NCBI GenBank assembly: GCA_014762485.1
Contig: JABURU010000313.1
Location: 1-5,376, forward strand
Length of the DNA stretch: 5,376 bases
From: Gammaproteobacteria bacterium
GTDB taxonomy: Bacteria > Pseudomonadota > Gammaproteobacteria > Thiohalospirales > Thiohalospiraceae
Direction: 5' to 3'
Below the pieces are notes generated by a model. It saw nothing but the letters and a program-made list of their open reading frames with translations, made no database searches and was not told the origin of the DNA. Numbering within the stretch: the first letter of the stretch is position 1; the number at the start of each line of letters is the position of its first letter. This document shows positions 4,687-5,376 of the stretch, in pieces. Both the position numbers and the translations under genes were made by a program.

Positions 4687-5376
4687 ATGAACAAAGTTAT
4701 TGTCTGGTTTCGAAATGACCTGCGCCTGCATGACAACCCTGCGTTGCACCATGCCATCACTGCCGGGCATAATATTATTCCCATCTATATCCATGATCCT
4801 CGTTTATCACCATGGCATAACGGTGCCGCCAGCAACTGGTGGTTACATCATAGCCTGGCCAGTTTACGTGAATCGCTGGAGAAAAAAGGCAGCCAGCTGT
4901 TCCTGTTTTCAGGCGCACCCGCAGACATATTAAACAAACTTGTACAAGCAACCGGAGCTTTGGCAGTTTATGCCAATCGCCGATACGAGCCGTTACAGGA
5001 AGAAGAAGATAAACATGTTGCCCTGCAGCTCAACAACGTGGGTTCAAGCCTGATCTCGTTTCATGGTAATCTGCTCAATGAGCCGGAGATGGTGAAAAAT
5101 AAATCCGGCCAGCCTTACAAGGTATTTACGCCTTATTACAAGGCGGTCATGGCATTGGGACTCAATTGCAATACTCTGGCAGTACCTGAATCCATCGAAA
5201 CCGCCACCGTTGACATCAACTCTGACACACTGCAGCAATTACAGCTTTTGCCCAATATAAACTGGTATGAAAAAATCAGTCGATACTGGAAACCGGGTGA
5301 AGCGTCGGCGCTGTCACAAATGGATGAGTTTATACATTCATCACTCAAGCAATATCCAGTAAAGCGGGATATTCCA
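4687..5376 (+). CDS. phrB: Deoxyribodipyrimidine photolyase, N-terminal half (runs off the right end)
   Basis: The product repairs UV-induced pyrimidine dimers in DNA using blue light, with FADH- as catalytic cofactor and a second antenna chromophore. The 230 codons present cover the N-terminal alpha/beta antenna domain (about 2-165), opening with VWFRNDLRLHDNPAL, which is diagnostic for the photolyase/cryptochrome family. GNLLNEP (128-134) and VFTPYYKA (146-153) are further family signatures. The helical FAD domain begins with YWKPGEASALSQMDEF (200-215) and KRDIP at the cut; the FAD-binding and substrate residues lie beyond the window. At the antenna site the sequence is NRRYEPLQEEED (97-108), lacking the Asn-Glu pair that contacts folate in E. 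coli PhrB, so the antenna type is open. The ATG has AGGA at 4678-4681 with a 5-base spacer. A full protein would be about 470 residues. A CPD-class enzyme is likeliest; a cryptochrome-like paralogue is not excluded. Confidence 0.95.
   Translation, partial: MNKVIVWFRNDLRLHDNPALHHAITAGHNIIPIYIHDPRLSPWHNGAASNWWLHHSLASLRESLEKKGSQLFLFSGAPADILNKLVQATGALAVYANRRYEPLQEEEDKHVALQLNNVGSSLISFHGNLLNEPEMVKNKSGQPYKVFTPYYKAVMALGLNCNTLAVPESIETATVDINSDTLQQLQLLPNINWYEKISRYWKPGEASALSQMDEFIHSSLKQYPVKRDIP

Noticed and set aside
4534..4794. Minus-strand open frame of 86 codons that could extend the DUF523-DUF1722 locus upstream
   Set aside because: It overlaps both the photolyase start and the DUF523 start in another frame, and it lacks a plausible ribosome site and any domain. 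It reads as antisense to the photolyase N-terminus plus intergenic DNA.
1..5376. Defence system, CRISPR array, prophage or insertion sequence
   Set aside because: I found no direct-repeat array, transposase, integrase, nuclease or toxin-antitoxin pair. The genes are housekeeping-like envelope transport and DNA repair genes with similar base composition throughout.

Overview
The window reads as chromosomal sequence from a gammaproteobacterium with somewhat less than 50% G+C. This is inferred from good Shine-Dalgarno sites, gene types and the neighbourhood of a YbgA-type gene and a photolyase gene. I cannot name the genus. The left edge is not biological: bases 9-78 match, in order, an Illumina Nextera library end (P5, the 8-base i5 index CTCTCTAT, the read-1 sequence and the Tn5 mosaic end). 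Genomic sequence therefore starts at about base 79, and this is almost certainly the end of an assembled contig.

Left block (79-3114, all on the minus strand, read from right to left): a tightly packed three-gene operon. It encodes an exported LolA-like 'outer membrane lipoprotein-sorting' protein (2329-3114), a LolD/MacB-type ABC ATPase (1628-2323) and an FtsX/MacB-type permease (79-1631, cut by the contig end). The first two genes are 5 bases apart and the last two overlap by 4. Together they look like an envelope lipid or lipoprotein handling machine: the ATPase drives an inner-membrane permease with a large periplasmic domain, and the LolA-like protein is the likely periplasmic carrier. 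The permease begins a second copy of its own N-terminal module, so it appears to be a fused tandem permease.

Middle block (3115-3590): a gap of 476 bases with no convincing protein gene. It holds the operon's leader, an imperfect palindrome, and at its right end a plus-strand arrangement of promoter-like boxes, a 14/19 match to the Fur box, about 100 bases with hairpin potential and a strong intrinsic terminator. That layout resembles an iron-responsive small RNA gene (RyhB/PrrF-like in organisation, not recognised by sequence). It is the best candidate here for something undescribed, but it is unproven.

Right block (3591-5376): a complete DUF523-DUF1722 (TudS/YbgA-type) gene on the minus strand. 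It is divergent from the N-terminal half of a DNA photolyase gene that runs off the right end. They share a 136-base intergenic region containing a dyad-symmetric element. I saw no tRNA, rRNA, CRISPR array, insertion sequence or phage gene.
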